Made by a program: the position numbers and the translations under genes. Under the pieces are notes generated by a model. The model was not told the DNA's origin, did no database searches, and saw nothing but the letters and a program-made list of their open reading frames with translations. DNA of 64,000 nt, from contig NC_014618.1 of assembly GCF_000164865.1 (NCBI RefSeq), positions 2,604,001 to 2,668,000 on the forward strand, in the 5' to 3' direction. Source of the DNA: [Enterobacter] lignolyticus SCF1. GTDB lineage: Bacteria > Pseudomonadota > Gammaproteobacteria > Enterobacterales > Enterobacteriaceae. Positions within the stretch are counted from its first letter, which is position 1. Each line of letters begins with the position of its first letter. Shown in pieces: positions 1 through 8,951 of this stretch.

Positions 1-45
1 GCCGAACCACAGCGCGCAGCAGGTTAACGAAACAGGCAGCTTCAT
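1..45 (-). CDS. mppA: Murein tripeptide-binding protein, N-terminal fragment
   Basis: Only the first 15 codons are inside the window, running off the left edge. They translate to the start of a signal peptide, MKLPVSLTCCALWFG, which resembles my memory of E. coli MppA (MKHSVSVTCCAL). The family is a periplasmic binding protein for murein tripeptide. The start codon follows a GGGGAT-like ribosome site. In E. coli mppA lies a few genes from mpaA, so the neighbourhood fits. The identification rests on 15 residues plus synteny. Confidence 0.7.
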   Translation of the reverse strand, partial: MKLPVSLTCCALWFG

Positions 46-234
46 GGGATCCCCTAAAGAATAAAAGAACCGGATAATTATTTGTTTCATCAGGAAGAAT
101 TGCAAATAACTTGTGACAGAAAATTGACTACCGCAGCGCTTATTGCCGCTTCGCTGCAGAGTGCGGAAACTATTTGATTATCGGCCTGTTTTGCACAACA
201 CTGCCAGAAACCCTCTCGCTATCCAGGAATGACT

Positions 235-978
235 ATGCCAGCTACTCGTCCTCGCCAGCAGCGCGGCGCGTTTCCGCCCGGCACCCAACACTATGGCCGC
301 TCGCTGCTGGGCGCGCCGCTTATCTGGTTTCCGGCGCCGCTGGCCGACCATGCCAGCGGGCTGATTATCGCGGGAACGCATGGCGACGAAAATTCCTCTA
401 TCGTCACCCTCTCCTGCGCGCTGCGCACCCTGTCGCCTGACCTGCGGCGCCATCACGTGGTGCTGACCGTTAACCCGGACGGCTGCCAGCTGGGGCTGCG
501 GGCAAACGCCAACGGCGTGGACCTGAACCGCAATTTTCCGGCGGCGAACTGGAAGGCCGGCGAGACGGTGTACCGCTGGAACAGCTCGGCGGATGAGCGC
601 GACGTGGTGCTGCTCACCGGCGAGCATCCGGGCTCCGAGCCGGAAACGCAGGCGCTGTGCCAGCTGATCCACAAAATTCACCCGGCCTGGGTGGTGTCGT
701 TTCACGACCCGCTGGCCTGCATTGAGGACCCCCGCCATTCACCGCTGGGCAAATGGCTGGCAGAGGCGTTCGCACTGCCGCTGGTGAGCAGCGTCGGCTA
801 CGCCACGCCCGGCTCGTTCGGCAGCTGGTGCGCTGATATCGGCATGCACTGCATCACCGCAGAGTTCCCGCCCATCTCCTCAGACGAGGCCAGCGAAAAA
901 TACCTGGCGGCCATGACCGGGCTGCTGCACTGGCATCCTGAAACGTCACAGATGAAGCGTACCGCTGGAAAAGCGTAG
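235..978 (+). CDS. mpaA: Murein tripeptide amidase A (zinc carboxypeptidase)
   Basis: Cytoplasmic M14-type zinc peptidase. The family removes meso-diaminopimelate from the murein tripeptide L-Ala-D-Glu-mDAP during cell-wall recycling. The GTHGDEN zinc-binding segment, the VNPDG and NGVDLNRNFP stretches and the FHDPL histidine are all present, and the length (247 aa) fits the family. An upstream ATG at 229 directly abuts the AGGA at 225-228, whereas the ATG at 235 lies six bases beyond it, so 235 is the better start. The next gene product, YcjG, acts on the resulting L-Ala-D-Glu, but it is on the opposite strand and the two genes overlap tail to tail over 946-978. Confidence 0.95.
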   Translation: MPATRPRQQRGAFPPGTQHYGRSLLGAPLIWFPAPLADHASGLIIAGTHGDENSSIVTLSCALRTLSPDLRRHHVVLTVNPDGCQLGLRANANGVDLNRNFPAANWKAGETVYRWNSSADERDVVLLTGEHPGSEPETQALCQLIHKIHPAWVVSFHDPLACIEDPRHSPLGKWLAEAFALPLVSSVGYATPGSFGSWCADIGMHCITAEFPPISSDEASEKYLAAMTGLLHWHPETSQMKRTAGKA

Positions 979-1911
979 CGACGGTTTCGCATCCACCGCA
1001 AGCCAGGTCGGGCCGTCGAGATCGGCGAAACGCGCCTGCGGCGTAAGCGGCAGCGCGGCGGCAATCGCCCGCGAGGTGCACAGCATGCAGCCGAGCATCA
1101 ACCCATACCCCTGCGCGCTGGCCTCCGCGGCAAGCGCCAGCGCCTCGGTCAATCCGCCGGTTTTATCGAGCTTGATGTTAACCATGTCATAGCGTCCCGC
1201 CAGCCCCGGCAGGCTGTCGCGGGTGTGGCAGCTTTCGTCGGCGCAGATGGGCAGCGGGTGGATAAAATGCGCCAGCGCCTCGTCTTCCCCTGCCGGCAGC
1301 GGCTGCTCAAGCATTGCGACATTGAGATCCGCCAGCAGCTGGCAGCGGGCGGCCAGGCCGTCGCTGCGCCAGGACTCATTGGCATCGACAATAAGCGTCG
1401 CCTCGGGGACGGCGGCGCGGATGGCGAACATGCGTTCGCTGATCAGGTGGTCATCCAGCTTCACCTTCAGCAGGCGCGCGCCGGTCTGCCAGAGCGTTTT
1501 GGCGCTGTTGGCCATCTGGTCCGGAGTGCCTATCACCACCGTTTGCGCCGTGGTCACGCTGGCAGGCAGCGTCACGCCCAGCAGCGCGCTCAGGCTTTTC
1601 TGCGCCCTGCGCGCCGCCAGATCCCACAGCGCGCAGTCGATGGCGTTACGCGCGGCGCCCGCGGGCAGCAGCAATTGCAGCATTTCCCGGCTGGCGCCGG
1701 CTTCCAGCGCGTCGCACGCCGTAGTGACCTGCGCCATCACCGACACGATGCTTTCGCCGTAGCGTGGATACGGCGTGCATTCCCCTATGCCTTTAACGCC
1801 GTCCTCTTCGATTTCCACGACCACCACCTTCGCCTCGCTGCGGCTGCCGCGCGCAATAACGAACGGCGTATGCAGCGGCCAGGCTTCCTCATACACTCTC
1901 AAACTTCTCAT
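946..1911 (-). CDS. ycjG: L-Ala-D/L-Glu epimerase
   Basis: Enolase-superfamily epimerase (321 aa, the same as E. coli YcjG/AEE). It converts the murein dipeptide L-Ala-D-Glu to L-Ala-L-Glu so that it can be degraded. The barrel signature residues are visible: the KVKLD lysine segment, metal ligands in DANE, EQPLP and ADES, and the second lysine in NIKLDK. The start at 1911 (MRSLRVYEEAW) matches the family and is preceded by AGGTGCAGGGA; a longer frame adds nine unrelated residues. It is divergent from tpx and convergent with mpaA, which gives a small murein-recycling pair. Confidence 0.95.
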   Translation of the reverse strand: MRSLRVYEEAWPLHTPFVIARGSRSEAKVVVVEIEEDGVKGIGECTPYPRYGESIVSVMAQVTTACDALEAGASREMLQLLLPAGAARNAIDCALWDLAARRAQKSLSALLGVTLPASVTTAQTVVIGTPDQMANSAKTLWQTGARLLKVKLDDHLISERMFAIRAAVPEATLIVDANESWRSDGLAARCQLLADLNVAMLEQPLPAGEDEALAHFIHPLPICADESCHTRDSLPGLAGRYDMVNIKLDKTGGLTEALALAAEASAQGYGLMLGCMLCTSRAIAAALPLTPQARFADLDGPTWLAVDAKPSLRFSSGTLHL

Positions 1912-2013
1912 TCCCTGCACCTCTTCGGCCAGACACAAAAGGATTTGCCGTGCTCGCTATTGATGGCATACACTAGCCACGACGTTAACTATATGTAAAC
2001 AGGAAGATTAATC

Positions 2014-2520
2014 ATGTCACAAACTGTGCATTTTCAGGGCAATCCCGTTTCCGTTCAGGGCGCCATTCCCCACGCGGGCAGCAAAGCGCCAGCCTTCACG
2101 CTGGTTGCCAAAGATCTCTCCGACGTCGCACTGAGCCAGTTCGCGGGTAAACGCAAAGTGCTTAACATTTTCCCAAGCATCGATACCGGCGTTTGCGCGG
2201 CATCCGTGCGTAAATTCAACCAGCTGGCGACCGAAATGGACAACACCGTGGTGCTGTGCATTTCCGCTGACCTGCCGTTCGCCCAGTCCCGCTTCTGCGG
2301 CGCGGAAGGTCTGAGCAATGTCATTACGCTGTCCACGCTGCGCGCACCTGAGTTCATGCAGCAGTACGGCGTCGGCATCGCCGAAGGCGCGCTGAAAGGC
2401 CTGGCGGCGCGTGCCGTCGTGGTCATTGATGAAAACGACAACGTCGTCTTCAGCCAGCTGGTCAACGAAATTACCACCGAGCCGGACTACACCTCCGCGC
2501 TGGATGTGCTGAAAGCATAA
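2014..2520 (+). CDS. tpx: Thiol peroxidase (lipid hydroperoxide peroxidase)
   Basis: Atypical 2-Cys peroxiredoxin of 168 aa, reduced by thioredoxin in E. coli. It removes organic hydroperoxides and H2O2. The peroxidatic Cys61 in the DTGVC context and the resolving Cys95 in RFCG occur at the E. coli positions, with a third cysteine at 82. An AGGAAG ribosome site precedes the ATG. Transcription is towards the abrB-like gene, and the two share a perfect hairpin terminator. Confidence 0.97.
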   Translation: MSQTVHFQGNPVSVQGAIPHAGSKAPAFTLVAKDLSDVALSQFAGKRKVLNIFPSIDTGVCAASVRKFNQLATEMDNTVVLCISADLPFAQSRFCGAEGLSNVITLSTLRAPEFMQQYGVGIAEGALKGLAARAVVVIDENDNVVFSQLVNEITTEPDYTSALDVLKA

Positions 2521-2526
2521 TCCCCA

Positions 2527-2550
2527 CGTCCTGACCTGCGGGTCAGGACG
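2527..2550. terminator. Bidirectional terminator between tpx and the abrB-like gene
   Basis: Perfect 10-bp stem (CGTCCTGACC / GGTCAGGACG) with a 4-base loop, beginning six bases after the tpx stop. The right arm contains the stop codon of the convergent transporter gene (TGA at 2543-2545), so one hairpin serves both genes. There is no long T-run on either side. Confidence 0.75.
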
Positions 2551-3610
2551 CCTCCCTCAGCGGATTCTCCCGCGGCGCGTGCCGGGAAATAAACCGCGCA
2601 ATCGCCGGACCGGTCAGCAAAATACTGAACAGCCTCAGCGTCTGCATCGCCATGATAAACGACATATCAGCAGAGCTTCCGGCCGCAATAATCGCCACCG
2701 AATCCATACCTCCCGGGCTGGTCGCCAGGTAGGCGGTCAGAAAATCCAGCCCCAGCCATCGCGTCAGTCCGTACGCCATCAGCCCGCAAAGCAGGATCAT
2801 GCAGAAAATCGACAGCAGAATCTGCGGCAGTGTCTTTAGCGCCAGTATGAATATCGCTTTACTGAATTCAAGCCCCACACTCCAGCCGAGCACCATATAG
2901 GCCAGCACCAGCAGCCATTCCGGCAGCTCGATGTGCAGCCAGCCGCCGGTTTGCAAACCGGCGCCGATAAGCATCGGCAGCAGCATGACGCCGGACGGAA
3001 TGCGCAGCAAAAAGCCAATCCCCCCGGCGACCGCCGTCAGCAGCAGCGTCCAGAGAAATCCCGCGTCCAGCGGCGGAAACCAGACGACCTGCTGGCTCAT
3101 CGCCTGGGCGTTCTCCCCCATGGCAAAACGCACCACCAGCGCTGCAGCGCCTGCGACAAACAGCACCCGCAGATACTGCATAAAGGCAACCAGACGCACG
3201 TCGGCGCCGTAGTCGTGGGCCATTGCCACCATCGCTGCGGCGCCGCCGGGCGAAGAGCCCCACGCGCCGGTCACGCCGGGCAGCGCGCTATAGCGCACCA
3301 GCAGCCAGCCGGAAAGCCCGCTGATTCCGAGAGTGGTGAACAGAATAAGCAGCACGACCGGCCAGTTGGCCGCCAGCACTCCCAGAATCGCGGGCGACAG
3401 CGTTTGCGCTATCATGCAGCCGAGAATCGCCTGGGCGACGAGGCAGCACGGGCGCGGAATGCGCAGCGTCGCGCCGCAGAGGCTAAGCGTGATGCCTGCC
3501 GCCATCGGTCCTAGCAGGAACGCCGCCGGCAGGTGGAGATAGAATAACAGGGAGGAGACTGCTGCTGAGACCAGCAGCAGTATTAGCCAGGGCAGCAGCG
3601 CCTTACTCAT
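2543..3610 (-). CDS. AbrB-family membrane transporter
   Basis: Polytopic inner-membrane protein (355 aa, about ten hydrophobic segments) of the AbrB family, sometimes called putative ammonia monooxygenase. Two similar halves each carry an SPGG motif (GSSPGGAAAM and TSPGGMDSV), the internal duplication typical of the family. The substrate is unknown. The start chosen at 3610 (MSKALLPW) overlaps the tyrR stop by eight bases and is preceded by AAGGGTG, which suggests translational coupling to tyrR. E. coli has no gene here, so this looks like a lineage-specific addition to the tyrR transcription unit. Confidence 0.8.
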   Translation of the reverse strand: MSKALLPWLILLLVSAAVSSLLFYLHLPAAFLLGPMAAGITLSLCGATLRIPRPCCLVAQAILGCMIAQTLSPAILGVLAANWPVVLLILFTTLGISGLSGWLLVRYSALPGVTGAWGSSPGGAAAMVAMAHDYGADVRLVAFMQYLRVLFVAGAAALVVRFAMGENAQAMSQQVVWFPPLDAGFLWTLLLTAVAGGIGFLLRIPSGVMLLPMLIGAGLQTGGWLHIELPEWLLVLAYMVLGWSVGLEFSKAIFILALKTLPQILLSIFCMILLCGLMAYGLTRWLGLDFLTAYLATSPGGMDSVAIIAAGSSADMSFIMAMQTLRLFSILLTGPAIARFISRHAPRENPLREAS

Positions 3611-5144
3611 CACCCTTCTTCTGGCTGAGGCCATACTCGCGAAGCTTATTGGCAATCGCCGTGTGCGATACGCCCAGGCGTTTTGCCAGCTTGCGGGTGC
3701 TCGGGAAGCTGCGGTAAAGCTGCGTCAGCACCGAACGCTCGAAGCGGCGGGTGATGTCGTCGAGCGAGCCCTCCATCGCATCTTCGCCCACCGCCACCGT
3801 GGCGGTGTCGTAGTCCGGCAGCAGAATGTCCTGCGGACGCAGCTCATAGCCTTCAAGCTGGGTTAACGCCCGGTAGATAGCATTCTTCAGCTGGCGGACG
3901 TTGCCCGGCCAGCCGTAGCGCGTCAGCACGCTGTTCAGGTCAGCGGACAGCTTCGGCCGCGCGATGCCCTGCTCATCGGCAAACCGCGCCACGAACAGTT
4001 CGGTCAGCGGCATGATGTCCTGCGGACGGTCGCGCAGCGGCGGCAGCGTCAGCGTCAGCACGTTCAGGCGGTAATAGAGGTCCTCGCGGAACAGCCCTTT
4101 TTGCACCAGCTCCACCAGGTTTTTCTGCGTGGCGCAAATCACCCGCACGTCAACGTGCACCTCGTGATCTTCCCCGACGCGGCGGAAGGTGCCGTCATTA
4201 AGGAAACGCAGCAGCTTCACCTGCATGCCCGGCGACATTTCGCCGATCTCATCCAGCAGCACCGAGCCGCCGTTAGCCTGCTCGAAGAAGCCTTTTTTGC
4301 CCTCTGGCGCATGGCCGAACAGCTCGCTCTCGACAGCATCTTCCGGGATAGACGCGCAGTTCAGCGCCAGATACGGCTTCTGCGCGCGCGGGCTTGCCAG
4401 ATGGCAGGCGTGGGCCAGCAAATCCTTACCGGTGCCTGTGTCGCCCATGATCAGCAGCGGCGCGGTCAGCAGGGCCAGCTTGCGCGCCTGCTCGACGACG
4501 TGGCGCATTTTGGGGCTGGCGGCGATAACCTGGCTAAAGGCGCTCATATCCTGACGGGTCTGGGTTTGCAGCTGACGTCCCATGCGCAGCGTGGAACGCA
4601 GCATCACCACCGCCCCCATCAGCACGCGGGCGTTGTCTTCGCCGTCGAGGTATACCGGGGTGATTTCCAGCAGGAAGTTTTGCCCGTTGATCACCACATG
4701 CTCGATGTGCGACTCCACGGGGCTGCCCTCCAGCCAGCGCTGAAAGTTGAAGCCGTTGATGAGCTGCCCGGCCGTGTGGCTGCGCAAACGATCCAGGCTC
4801 TGGCCGAACAGCTGGCAGCCGGCCGGGTTCACCAGTTCGACTTTGCTTTTGGTGTCCAGCGACAGCACCGGTTCAGGCATGGCTTCCAGCAGCGCGCTCA
4901 GGGCGAGGTGCTCACGCTCAGACGGCATCCACGGAACCGTACGCACGTCCGTGACGCCATGAATGCGGCGGATTTCCGCCATCAGGCTGCTGAAGTTGTT
5001 AAATTCAAGCTCAGCAAAATTAAGATAGATACGGCCAATAGGGTCGATGTCGATACCGCGCAGGTCGATGCCGCGCAGAACCAGAAGATCGAGCAATTCG
5101 CGGGTCAGACCAAGGCGGTCCTCGCAGAAAACTTCAAGACGCAT
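3603..5144 (-). CDS. tyrR: Aromatic amino acid regulator TyrR
   Basis: DNA-binding regulator that represses or activates aromatic amino acid synthesis and transport genes in response to Tyr, Phe or Trp. Domains: N-terminal ACT (about 1-75), PAS (about 80-190), AAA+ (Walker A GDTGTGKD near 232-239) and a C-terminal helix-turn-helix (STRKLAKRLGVSHTAIANKL). The GAFTGA sigma-54 contact loop is absent (APEGKKGFF instead), as expected for TyrR, which works with sigma-70. Length from the ATG at 5144 is 513 aa, identical to E. coli; an in-frame GTG at 5156 is not needed. A TyrR-box-like operator lies upstream. Confidence 0.97.
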   Translation of the reverse strand: MRLEVFCEDRLGLTRELLDLLVLRGIDLRGIDIDPIGRIYLNFAELEFNNFSSLMAEIRRIHGVTDVRTVPWMPSEREHLALSALLEAMPEPVLSLDTKSKVELVNPAGCQLFGQSLDRLRSHTAGQLINGFNFQRWLEGSPVESHIEHVVINGQNFLLEITPVYLDGEDNARVLMGAVVMLRSTLRMGRQLQTQTRQDMSAFSQVIAASPKMRHVVEQARKLALLTAPLLIMGDTGTGKDLLAHACHLASPRAQKPYLALNCASIPEDAVESELFGHAPEGKKGFFEQANGGSVLLDEIGEMSPGMQVKLLRFLNDGTFRRVGEDHEVHVDVRVICATQKNLVELVQKGLFREDLYYRLNVLTLTLPPLRDRPQDIMPLTELFVARFADEQGIARPKLSADLNSVLTRYGWPGNVRQLKNAIYRALTQLEGYELRPQDILLPDYDTATVAVGEDAMEGSLDDITRRFERSVLTQLYRSFPSTRKLAKRLGVSHTAIANKLREYGLSQKKGDE

Positions 5145-5214
5145 GGGAATTTTCACCCTTAACAGCCAATGACCTGAGGATAATAAGACAGTTCTCTGCC
5201 GTCGGGAAGATGGC

Positions 5215-5232
5215 TGTCAAGAATTATTGACA
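5215..5232. promoter_or_regulatory. Candidate TyrR box upstream of tyrR
   Basis: TGTCAA-N6-TTGACA, with matching C/G flanks that make 7-bp arms. It resembles the TyrR box consensus TGTAAA-N6-TTTACA and lies about 70 bp upstream of the tyrR start, consistent with the known autoregulation of tyrR. The right half also reads as a TTGACA -35-like hexamer, but no -10 at good spacing was found for it. Confidence 0.65.
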
Positions 5233-5251
5233 GTATGGCGGAAAATCAGGC

Positions 5252-5280
5252 GCCCTGCCGTAAAGTTATGCGGTCAGGGC
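5252..5280 (-). terminator. Hairpin after hypD
   Basis: GCCCTG-CCG paired with CGG-T-CAGGGC (one bulged base), 19 bases beyond the hypD stop on the minus strand. A short T-run (ATTTT) follows about a dozen bases later. It plausibly ends the hyb-hyp transcript before the tyrR promoter. Confidence 0.5.
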
Positions 5281-5298
5281 ACAATTTCACCCATGGCG

Positions 5299-6414
5299 TC
5301 ACGCCGTCTCGCGACGGTACTGATAAAACGCCGCGCAGGCGCCTTCCGAAGAGACCATCAGGGCGCCAAAGGCGTTTTGCGGCGTACACTCGCGGCCAAA
5401 CAGCGGACAGGCCGCAGGTTTACAGCGGCCTGTCAGCACATCGCCGCAGCGCGAGCGCGGATCGTCCGCCACGTCCCGGGCCTGCGGCGTAAAGCGCCGC
5501 TCGGCGTCGAAGTCGGCATATTCAGGGTTTATCTGCACGCCGGAGAACGGTATCTCCCCCAGGCCGCGCCACTCGCTGCTCGCCTTCAGGCTGAACACCG
5601 CCTCCAGCGCCTGCTGCGCAAGACGGTTGCCCTGCTCGGGCACAATCCGCCGGTACTGGTTTTCCACTGCGCAGCGGCCGTCGCTGAACTGCTCCAGCAG
5701 CATCACCAGCGCCTGCAGGATATCCAGCGGCTCAAAGCCGCTGATGACCAGCGGTTTGCCGAACGTCTCGCTGATAAAGCGGTACGGATGCGCACCAATG
5801 ACCATGCTGACGTGGCCCGGGGCCAGAAAGCCGTCGATCCGCACATCGGGCTGCTGCAGCAGGCTACGCAGCGTCGGGGTAATAGTGATGTGCTGACAGA
5901 ACAGGCTGAAGTTGCCAACGTTGCGCAGCAGTGCCTGCTGGAGCGTCATGGCGCTTGCGGGCATGGTGGTTTCAAAACCGAGGCCGAAGAACACAACTTC
6001 GCGCTGCGGGTTATCAACGGCCAGCTGTAGCGCATCGAGCGGTGAATAGACGATACGAACGTCGGCGCCGCGCTGGCGGGCGTCAAGCAGCGAACCGCTG
6101 CGCCCCGGCACCCGCATCGCGTCGCCGTAGGTACAAAAGATAACCTCCGGGCGGGAGGCTATCTCAATGCAGCTGTCTATCCGCCCCATCGGCAAAACGC
6201 ACACCGGACAGCCCGGCCCGTGGACAAACTCCAGGTTGTCCGGCACCAGTTTGTCGATTCCGAAGCGGAAAATGGCGTGGGTATGGCCGCCGCAGACCTC
6301 CATAATCTGCAGCGGCAGGCGCTGGGCCTGCGGCATGTTCAGCATCAGGTGTTCAATGCGGCGCAGCAACGCCTCGCACAGCGCCGGATCGCGAAACTCA
6401 TCAACGTAGCGCAT
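5299..6414 (-). CDS. hypD: Hydrogenase maturation factor HypD
   Basis: Iron-sulfur scaffold protein on which, with HypC, the Fe(CN)2CO part of the [NiFe] site is built. The 371 aa length matches the family. Essential cysteines are visible at Cys41 (CGGHTHAIF), Cys69 and Cys72 (GPGCPVC), with a further cysteine-rich C-terminal region ([22 protein letters not shown]). The start at 6414 (MRYVDEF) matches E. coli, overlaps the end of hypC by 14 bases and has a GAGG site. It is the last gene of the hyb-hyp operon. Confidence 0.95.
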   Translation of the reverse strand: MRYVDEFRDPALCEALLRRIEHLMLNMPQAQRLPLQIMEVCGGHTHAIFRFGIDKLVPDNLEFVHGPGCPVCVLPMGRIDSCIEIASRPEVIFCTYGDAMRVPGRSGSLLDARQRGADVRIVYSPLDALQLAVDNPQREVVFFGLGFETTMPASAMTLQQALLRNVGNFSLFCQHITITPTLRSLLQQPDVRIDGFLAPGHVSMVIGAHPYRFISETFGKPLVISGFEPLDILQALVMLLEQFSDGRCAVENQYRRIVPEQGNRLAQQALEAVFSLKASSEWRGLGEIPFSGVQINPEYADFDAERRFTPQARDVADDPRSRCGDVLTGRCKPAACPLFGRECTPQNAFGALMVSSEGACAAFYQYRRETA

Positions 6415-6676
6415 CTCGGCCCTCATCATCCGGCGCCAGGCCGACGGCGCGCATATGCTCCAGCGCGGCCAGGGTATCGAGCGCCTCCTGCTCATCAAGG
6501 ATGCTCATGGCGAAGCCCACGTGCACCAGCACCCACTGGCCGAGAAGCGCCTGCGGCGTCTCCTCGCACACCAGCGCAATATTGACTTTCACCGCCACGC
6601 CGCAGACGTCGGCGGTCGCCAGCTGATGGCAATCTTCGCCAACGGCAGTCACTCTGCCGGGTACGCCAAGGCACAT
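6401..6676 (-). CDS. hypC: Hydrogenase assembly chaperone, HypC/HybG type
   Basis: Small (91 aa) chaperone that carries the Fe(CN)2CO group with HypD and hands it to the hydrogenase large subunit. The essential N-terminal Met-Cys is present (MCLGVPG), as is the [13 protein letters not shown] core. The AVGED-HQLA segment is closer to E. coli HybG, the hydrogenase-2 specific paralogue, than to HypC. Its ATG overlaps the hypB stop (TAATG). A short extra C-terminal tail ends in GRDALR. Confidence 0.93.
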   Translation of the reverse strand: MCLGVPGRVTAVGEDCHQLATADVCGVAVKVNIALVCEETPQALLGQWVLVHVGFAMSILDEQEALDTLAALEHMRAVGLAPDDEGRDALR

Positions 6677-7617
6677 TATTGCGCCTCCAGCCAGGCAAGC
6701 CAGCTATCCATCCCCTCGCCGCTGGTCGCGGAAAGCGTGATCACCTCAATCGCCGGGTTCACCTGCCGGGCGGCCGCAATGCACTGCTGGACCGAGAAAT
6801 CGACGTAGGGCAACAGGTCGATTTTGTTGATGACCATCAGCGTCGCCGCGGCAAACATATGCGGGTACTTCAGCGGCTTGTCTTCCCCCTCCGTGACCGA
6901 CAGCACCGCAACCTTATGCCGCTCGCCAAGGTCAAAGCTGGCAGGACACACCAGATTGCCGACGTTTTCGATAAACAGCAGGCTGTTATCCTGCAAGCCC
7001 AGGCGGTGCGCCGCCTCATGCACCATCTGCGCGTCCAGGTGGCAGCCCTTACCGGTATTCACTTGAATCGCGGGCACCCCGGTGGCGCGAATGCGTCGGG
7101 CGTCGTTGCTGGTCTGCTGATCGCCTTCGATCACCGCGCACGGCCGCTGCGGCGCCAGATGCTGCAGCGTTGCCGTCAGCAGCGTCGTTTTTCCGGAACC
7201 GGGGCTGGAAACCAGGTTGAGCGCCAGAATGTTCTGTGCCGCAAAATGCTCGCGGTTATGCGCCGCCTGGCGGTTATTCTCACTCAGCACATCCTGCTCG
7301 ATCTGCAGCAAACGGCGCTGCCCCATCCCCGGCGCATGCCCACCGGCCTCGCCGTGGCCATAGTGCAGATCCTGAGTTTCCGGCTGAACCTGCGGCGTAA
7401 ATTGCGCCGCATTGCCGGGCTCCGCATAGTGATGGTGGACGTCCCCGTGATGGGAATAATAGTGGTGATGGTGAATAATGACCGCGGCGGGCGCGTGATG
7501 GCCATGCTCGTGATGGTGGTGCCCGTCGTGGTGGTGTTCATGCTCGTGCTCATGGTGATGATGCGCATCACCCTCAATATGGCGTTCTCCGCTGGCGCAA
7601 CCGCAGGTAGTACACAT
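6676..7617 (-). CDS. hypB: Hydrogenase nickel incorporation GTPase HypB, His-rich
   Basis: GTPase that helps insert nickel into the [NiFe] hydrogenase. N-terminal high-affinity metal motif MCTTCGC, P-loop SSPGSGKTT (residues 137-145), G-domain metal residues in TGKGCH and NKID for guanine recognition. Unlike E. coli HypB, residues 13-63 form a histidine-rich stretch with 26 His in 51 residues, as in HypB proteins of other bacteria that store nickel; this makes it about 23 aa longer (313 aa). It sits between hypA and hypC and overlaps hypC by one base. Confidence 0.96.
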   Translation of the reverse strand: MCTTCGCASGERHIEGDAHHHHEHEHEHHHDGHHHHEHGHHAPAAVIIHHHHYYSHHGDVHHHYAEPGNAAQFTPQVQPETQDLHYGHGEAGGHAPGMGQRRLLQIEQDVLSENNRQAAHNREHFAAQNILALNLVSSPGSGKTTLLTATLQHLAPQRPCAVIEGDQQTSNDARRIRATGVPAIQVNTGKGCHLDAQMVHEAAHRLGLQDNSLLFIENVGNLVCPASFDLGERHKVAVLSVTEGEDKPLKYPHMFAAATLMVINKIDLLPYVDFSVQQCIAAARQVNPAIEVITLSATSGEGMDSWLAWLEAQ

Positions 7618-7635
7618 AACTTCGACTCCTTAACG

Positions 7636-7977
7636 CTATTCCACTTCCAGTTGTTTTATCCGCAGGCTATCGCCGCTCTCAATGCGTAGCGCGTGCCCGC
7701 CGCACTGCGGGCACGGCGCATCGTGTTTATCAATCTGCACGCTGGTGCCGCAGTCCCAGCACCAGGCTCGGGCGGGCTGATAGTCCAGCCACAGCTGGCA
7801 CCCCTGCGCCACCGAACGTCGGCTGGCGGCGTCAAAACCAAAACGCAGCGCGTGCTCCTCAATACAGGAGAGCGCGCCAATCTCCAGCCATACGGCCGTC
7901 ACCCGCCGGGCCTTGTGCTGGCGGGCGTGCTGCTCAATCAGCTCTATCATGTTCAGACAGAGGCTTAATTCATGCAC
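7636..7977 (-). CDS. hypA: Hydrogenase nickel incorporation protein, HypA/HybF type
   Basis: Nickel metallochaperone (113 aa) that works with HypB. The nickel-binding N-terminus (Met-His-Glu) and the structural zinc site (Cys73, Cys76, Cys89, Cys92 in CWDC and CPQC) are present. The sequence is nearer to E. coli HybF (AWCWDC, VTAVWLEIGALSC) than to HypA. The start codon is GTG at 7975-7977 with a strong AAGGAG site eight bases upstream. hybE ends four bases before it, and hypB follows after an 18-base gap. Confidence 0.94.
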   Translation of the reverse strand: MHELSLCLNMIELIEQHARQHKARRVTAVWLEIGALSCIEEHALRFGFDAASRRSVAQGCQLWLDYQPARAWCWDCGTSVQIDKHDAPCPQCGGHALRIESGDSLRIKQLEVE

Positions 7978-7981
7978 AGGT

Positions 7982-8464
7982 TCAGCTCCTTTGCGGCAGG
8001 CGGAAAAGCGCCCGACGCCCGGGGTTCGCCGGCTCGCTGGCGTCCGCCACCGGCAATGACAGCGCCATCCGCACGCTGTTTTCGGCCAGATCCAGCATCT
8101 GCTCCGCCGTCAGGTGCTTATCGACAGGCGACATCAGCGACGCCGCCAGGTACTGTCCGCAACCGTCTATCTCCCCGACGGAAAAAAGGACGTCGCCGCA
8201 CGGCAGACGCAGCGCCAGCTTTTCCCCTACCACGCGCCGCTGCCACGTCTCGCCCGGCCCCGGCAGCACCAGCAGGCTCAGCATCCAGGGCGTCAGCATG
8301 CTGCCAACCCACTGCTGCTCGAAGCGCTGAAACCCGCAGGCGCGCACCGGGATCTGCGGGCGATAAAACGGCAGCTCGCGCATCTCCCGGTCGGCGATCG
8401 CCTGGAACGCCGCCTCCAGCTGCGGCGTCGGGTCCTGCATCAGTCCGTTAATCACGTCCGGCAT
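7982..8464 (-). CDS. hybE: Hydrogenase-2 Tat proofreading chaperone HybE
   Basis: Chaperone of 160 aa. The family binds the HybO precursor and its Tat signal so that the assembled HybO-HybC pair is exported only when mature. Conserved segments include FEQQWVGSMLTPWMLS and the LMSP region. The ATG at 8464 overlaps the end of hybD by 17 bases and has a GGAGGTG site, so it is translationally coupled within the operon. Confidence 0.93.
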   Translation of the reverse strand: MPDVINGLMQDPTPQLEAAFQAIADREMRELPFYRPQIPVRACGFQRFEQQWVGSMLTPWMLSLLVLPGPGETWQRRVVGEKLALRLPCGDVLFSVGEIDGCGQYLAASLMSPVDKHLTAEQMLDLAENSVRMALSLPVADASEPANPGRRALFRLPQRS

Positions 8465-8951
8465 CGGCCACCTCCGTTTTGCGCGTCGCCTCGACGCCGC
8501 TCTCCCTCAGCGCCGCCAGCACCTGCGCCAGAGCGGGCTCAATCGCCTCGCTCACCACCGGCGTTAAGCGGATCCCCGGCTCAAGCGACGACGGCACCAC
8601 GCCGACCAGCGTCAGCCGACGGGGAAACTCCTCGGTCAGCTTCAGCGCCATCAGCACATCGCAAAGCCCCAGCTGGTGGGGCGAAACCTTGCGGGAAAAA
8701 AACGCGGGGATCTCGTCATCATGCAGTACCGCCACGCTGCCCGGCGTCGCGCCGGTCAGTATCGCGTCAGCGACAATCAGATGATCCCTCCCCGCCATCA
8801 CATCCAGCAGCTCCATTCCGGAGGTGCCGCCGTCAAGCACCTCAACGTGACAGGGTAACGTATAGCGCTGCTCCAGCGCTTCGACGATACGCACGCCTAC
8901 CGCCTCATCGCCGAGCAGCAGGTTGCCAATCCCGAGTACCAGAATGCGCAT
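8448..8951 (-). CDS. hybD: Hydrogenase-2 maturation endopeptidase HybD
   Basis: Protease that removes the C-terminal peptide from HybC after nickel insertion. It has the M52 family start MRILVLGIGN, acidic metal-binding residues in the GDEAVGVR segment and VVADAI-like strand, and the SPHQLGL motif around the conserved histidine. The ATG at 8951 shares its G with the hybC stop (TGATG), so a longer frame starting at 9020 is rejected. 167 aa, against 164 in E. coli. Confidence 0.95.
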   Translation of the reverse strand: MRILVLGIGNLLLGDEAVGVRIVEALEQRYTLPCHVEVLDGGTSGMELLDVMAGRDHLIVADAILTGATPGSVAVLHDDEIPAFFSRKVSPHQLGLCDVLMALKLTEEFPRRLTLVGVVPSSLEPGIRLTPVVSEAIEPALAQVLAALRESGVEATRKTEVADAGRD

